Below, piece after piece: positions 61,339 to 64,000 of a stretch of DNA of 64,000 nt (position 1 is the first letter of the stretch; every line of letters starts with the position of its first letter). A program made the translations under genes and the position numbers. This DNA is from Couchioplanes caeruleus (GTDB lineage Bacteria; Actinomycetota; Actinomycetes; Mycobacteriales; Micromonosporaceae): contig NZ_CP092183.1 of the NCBI RefSeq assembly GCF_023499255.1, positions 4,088,501 through 4,152,500 on the forward strand. Direction: 5' to 3'. The notes under the pieces are model-generated. The model worked only from the letters and a program-made list of their open reading frames with translations, did no database searches and was not told where the DNA came from.

Positions 61339-62229
61339 ATGACCGATCTGTTGACCCGGCCCACGGACACCGACGCCCCGACCTCCACCGCGCCGCCCGT
61401 ACCGCCGCTGCCGCCGTACGTCGTCAGCCACCGCGCCGGGGGCGGCCGCCCCTGGCCCCGCCGCGTCGCCGGGGGTGCGGCCCTGCTCGCCCTGATCGCC
61501 GGAGGCGGTACGGCCGGAGCCGTCGTCGCCGAGCACTACGCCAGCACCGGACCGGCCGCCGCCACGACCACCGCCACCGCCGCCACGGCCACGTCCACCG
61601 CGACCGGCGGCACCGGACTGGCCGCCGTCGCCGCGAAGGTGTCGCCGAGCATCGTCACCGTCCTGGTCGACGGCCGCTCCGAGTCCTCGCTGGGCTCCGG
61701 GGTGGTGCTCCGCGCGGACGGGCTGGTGCTCACCAACAACCACGTCATCGCCGCGGGCGGGACGGTGAGCGTACGGCTGGCGGACGGGCGTACGGTCCCG
61801 GCCTCGGTCGTCGCGGCCGACACCACCCACGACCTCGCGCTGGTGCAGGCGAGCGGGCTCTCCGGGCTGACCCCGGCCACGTTCAGCACCGGCGACAGCG
61901 TGGCGGTCGGGGACACGGTCCTCGCCTTCGGCGCCCCGCTCGGCCTGGCGGGCACGGTGACCTCGGGCATCGTCTCGGCGCTCGACCGGGAGGTCGACAC
62001 CGGGTCGGAGAAGCTCACCGGGCTGCTGCAGACCGACGCGGCCATCAACGAGGGCAACTCGGGCGGCGCCCTGGTCGACACCTCCGGACACGTCGTCGGC
62101 ATCAACGTCGCGATCGCCACGGCGAGCGACCAGAGCACCGGCAGCGTCGGGGTGGGCTTCGCGATCCCGGCCGGCACGGTCACCCGGGTCGTCAGCCGGC
62201 TCGAGGCGCAGGCCGGGTCAGCCGGGTGA
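61339..62229 (+). CDS. HtrA/DegP-like trypsin-type serine protease without PDZ
   Basis: 296 aa. ATG follows AAGGAGG. A cytoplasmic Pro-rich start and one TM (VAGGAALLALIAGGGTAGAV, about 45-65) place the protease outside. The catalytic triad is in LVLTNNHVIA (His), TTHDLALVQ (Asp) and NEGNSGGALVD (Ser). The protein ends soon after the protease domain, so the usual PDZ is missing. It overlaps the convergent GrpB-like gene by 38 bp. Protein quality control at the surface is the likely role. Confidence 0.93.
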   Translation: MTDLLTRPTDTDAPTSTAPPVPPLPPYVVSHRAGGGRPWPRRVAGGAALLALIAGGGTAGAVVAEHYASTGPAAATTTATAATATSTATGGTGLAAVAAKVSPSIVTVLVDGRSESSLGSGVVLRADGLVLTNNHVIAAGGTVSVRLADGRTVPASVVAADTTHDLALVQASGLSGLTPATFSTGDSVAVGDTVLAFGAPLGLAGTVTSGIVSALDREVDTGSEKLTGLLQTDAAINEGNSGGALVDTSGHVVGINVAIATASDQSTGSVGVGFAIPAGTVTRVVSRLEAQAGSAG

Positions 62230-62665
62230 AGAACGCGGACTTGCGTTCCTCGTAGCCCTCGGCGCCCGCGAGCTTCAAGGCGTTGTACTCGGCGAGCAGC
62301 CGTGGGTCGGCGGCGATCCGCTGCCAGGCACGCCGGAACCGGACATCGTGCTCACTTCCGGCGGGCGTGACCGCCAGGCCGGTCGGCAGCTCCGCCTCGA
62401 CCGCGAAGGTGGCGAGCGTGTCCTGCCAGATCTCCGGGTGGACCACGGCGTACAGGCCGCGCAGGGTCGCCACCGTCCGCGGGAAGCCGTCGGGCGCGAC
62501 CGTCAAGTGCAGGTCCACGTCGCCTTTCGTGAGCGCACCGGGCACGGAGCCGCCACCGGTCAGCGTCAACTCGTGCGGCGGCAGCAGCGGGGCGAGGCGT
62601 TCGCGGACGTCCCGCGCGATGCGCCGGGCCGCGTCGATCACCGTCTCCGCGGGCCGCAGCTGCAT
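62192..62665 (-). CDS. GrpB/nucleotidyltransferase-like protein
   Basis: 157 aa. The motif TLTGGGSVPGALTKGDVDLH (GS...D-x-D) is typical of nucleotidyltransferase-fold GrpB-like proteins, as are EHDVRFRRAWQRIAADPRLL and EYNALKLAGAEGYEERKSAF. The DVDL pair may bind metal. The reaction in this family is unproved. It lies 24 bp downstream of the ABC gene on the same strand and overlaps the protease gene on the other strand. Confidence 0.78.
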   Translation of the reverse strand: MQLRPAETVIDAARRIARDVRERLAPLLPPHELTLTGGGSVPGALTKGDVDLHLTVAPDGFPRTVATLRGLYAVVHPEIWQDTLATFAVEAELPTGLAVTPAGSEHDVRFRRAWQRIAADPRLLAEYNALKLAGAEGYEERKSAFFTRLTRPAPRAG

Positions 62666-62689
62666 GGTTCGTCTCCTCCTCGCCCCGGC

Positions 62690-64000
62690 TCACCCGGCCA
62701 GGTGGCCGTAGCGGTCCTCGAGCTCGCGCCACGTGCCCTGGGCCACCGCCCGGCCGCCGATCAGCACGACCACCCGGTCGGCGCGCGACAGCGCCGCCCG
62801 TTTCGACGTCGAGCCGATCACCGTGACGCCGTGATCGCGCAGCGCCCGCCACAGGTCCAGCTCGGTGGTGACGTCCAGCGCCGAGGACACGTCGTCGGCG
62901 ATGAGCAGCTCGGTACGCGGTGCCAGGGCCCGGGCCAGGGCGAGCCGCTGCAGCTGGCCGCCGGACAGCCGGGTGCCCTTGTGGCCGATGAGCAGCTGCA
63001 GGCCGCCGCCGGCCGCCGCCAGGTCGTGCTCGAGCTGCGCCGTCGTCACCGCGTCCGCGGCGTCGACCTCGTGCCCGAGCTGGATGTTGTCGGCGACCGT
63101 GCCGGACAGCACCCGCGGCAGCTGGGCGACGTAGCCGACCTGGTTGGGCCGCAGGAACGTCTCCGGCTCGTCGACCGGCCGGCCGTTCCACGCCAGCGTG
63201 CCGGTGTGGTGCACGATGCCGGCGAGGGCCCGCAGCAGCGACGACTTCCCGGCGCCGACCGGGCCCACGACCAGCACCAGCTCGCCCTTCTCGACGGTCA
63301 GGTCCACGTCCTGCGCGCCGACCGTGCCGTTCTCGTGCACCGCGCTGAAGCCGGCGAGCTCCAGGCGCTGCAGCGGCACCCGCGGCGGCGTGGGCGGGGC
63401 GTCGGCCGTACCGGCCGCGATGTCGACCCCGGGCACCTCGGACGAGTACGCCGACTCGCCGGCCATCGCCGCCGTGCGCCGGGTCCAGACCCGCGCCGAC
63501 GGGAAGTGCGACACCAGCGAGGCCGTGGTCCACGCGAACCAGCGGGCCGAGCCGAGCACCGCCACCGCGATCAGCGTCGCCGCCGCCGACAGGTCCCCGG
63601 CCAGGTACATCGCCCAGGCGGCGATCGGCAGCAGCCCGCTGAGCACCGACGGCGTGGAGCGGGCCCACACCTGGATGGCGATCTCCCGGCGCTGCCGCTC
63701 GCTGCGGACCGCGTCCAGCCCGGCCAGGTGCCGGAGCACCGGCACGGTCGCGCCGGCCAGCTTGACCGTGCGCGCCGCCGACAGCGAGGACACCAGCGCC
63801 GTCGCGAAGGCCGCGCGGGCCGCCACGGTACGCCGGGCGGCCCGCTCGAGCCGCGGCCCGAACAGCGTCGCCATGAGCCCGGACACCACCATCGTCCCGA
63901 CGAAGAAGCCCGCCGGGACGAACGACTGCGAGGCCAGCGTCATCGTGACGATCACGATGAGGCTGATCGAGGTGTCGATGAGGTTGTCGGCGAGCATGAC
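62690..64000 (-). CDS. ABC exporter (fused TM and ATPase), degenerate ATPase motifs; 5' end outside window
   Basis: At least 437 residues, continuing past the right edge. Several TM helices are followed by an ATPase domain with Walker A VVGPVGAGKSSLLRAL, signature RLSGGQLQRLALARAL and Walker B LLIADDVSSALD. The usual catalytic Glu after Walker B is Asp, and the H-loop His is missing (TVIGSTSKRAAL). Such degeneracy is typical of one half of heterodimeric exporters. A partner gene may lie upstream, outside the window. The substrate is unknown. Confidence 0.9.
   Translation of the reverse strand, partial: VMLADNLIDTSISLIVIVTMTLASQSFVPAGFFVGTMVVSGLMATLFGPRLERAARRTVAARAAFATALVSSLSAARTVKLAGATVPVLRHLAGLDAVRSERQRREIAIQVWARSTPSVLSGLLPIAAWAMYLAGDLSAAATLIAVAVLGSARWFAWTTASLVSHFPSARVWTRRTAAMAGESAYSSEVPGVDIAAGTADAPPTPPRVPLQRLELAGFSAVHENGTVGAQDVDLTVEKGELVLVVGPVGAGKSSLLRALAGIVHHTGTLAWNGRPVDEPETFLRPNQVGYVAQLPRVLSGTVADNIQLGHEVDAADAVTTAQLEHDLAAAGGGLQLLIGHKGTRLSGGQLQRLALARALAPRTELLIADDVSSALDVTTELDLWRALRDHGVTVIGSTSKRAALSRADRVVVLIGGRAVAQGTWRELEDRYGHLAG

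Noticed and set aside
62192..62229. Truncation of the HtrA-like protease by the convergent gene
   Set aside because: The protease domain is complete through the Ser motif and its final strands; absence of PDZ is a known variant, so overlap alone does not show truncation.

Overview
The window is very GC-rich throughout and reads as chromosome from a filamentous actinobacterium, most likely the Micromonosporaceae (Actinoplanes-like). The grounds are frequent GTG starts, many lipoprotein and Tat signals, F420/PPOX-type enzymes, LAL-type LuxR and PknB-type regulators, dense 4-nt start/stop overlaps, and frequent GTACG motifs. The assignment is inference. I saw no tRNA, rRNA, IS element, prophage or CRISPR array. 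I annotate about 60 genes, including micro-ORFs; the first and last genes run off the window.

0-21 kb: cell-surface and envelope genes (acyltransferase, CAP protein, L,D-transpeptidase), then a MacAB-like efflux operon linked to a diguanylate cyclase. Next come a 1567-residue low-complexity/TPR protein, small unknown genes, a pirin, a second acyltransferase, a secreted lipoprotein, and a PPOX-DUF2252 pair. Five genes in this stretch carry tandem repeat arrays built from their own last codons and stop codon.

19.8-27.8 kb: an L-arabinose locus. A LacI-type regulator, araD, araA and a complete sugar ABC transporter lie in order, with matching TTGTTA/TAACAA operator elements. araB is absent, and a 38-codon ORF occupies its place.

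27.9-32.3 kb: an accessory island with two lower-GC patches. One holds a membrane-anchored orphan. The other holds an anti-phage dCTP-deaminase (DCD/AvcD type) followed by a small overlapping ORF. AraC and DUF1772 genes of normal composition lie between them.

32.4-47.3 kb: Ser/Thr kinase with DUF4232 ectodomain, DUF2332, a DUF1501/DUF1800 Tat pair, ROK kinase, a metzincin-type protease with PPC domains, VOC protein, a stand-alone MraY, STAS protein, G6PDH (zwf), a DHH phosphoesterase, a YcnI-like protein and an S4 protein.

47.3-64 kb: a polyol-type ABC importer without its ATPase, FKBP, a membrane-anchored AA10 LPMO, an LLM enzyme, an ECF-like sigma factor, a LAL regulator facing a two-gene DyP-peroxidase unit, PG-binding and DUF732-like proteins, an HtrA-like protease, a GrpB-like protein, and a partial ABC exporter with degenerate ATPase motifs.
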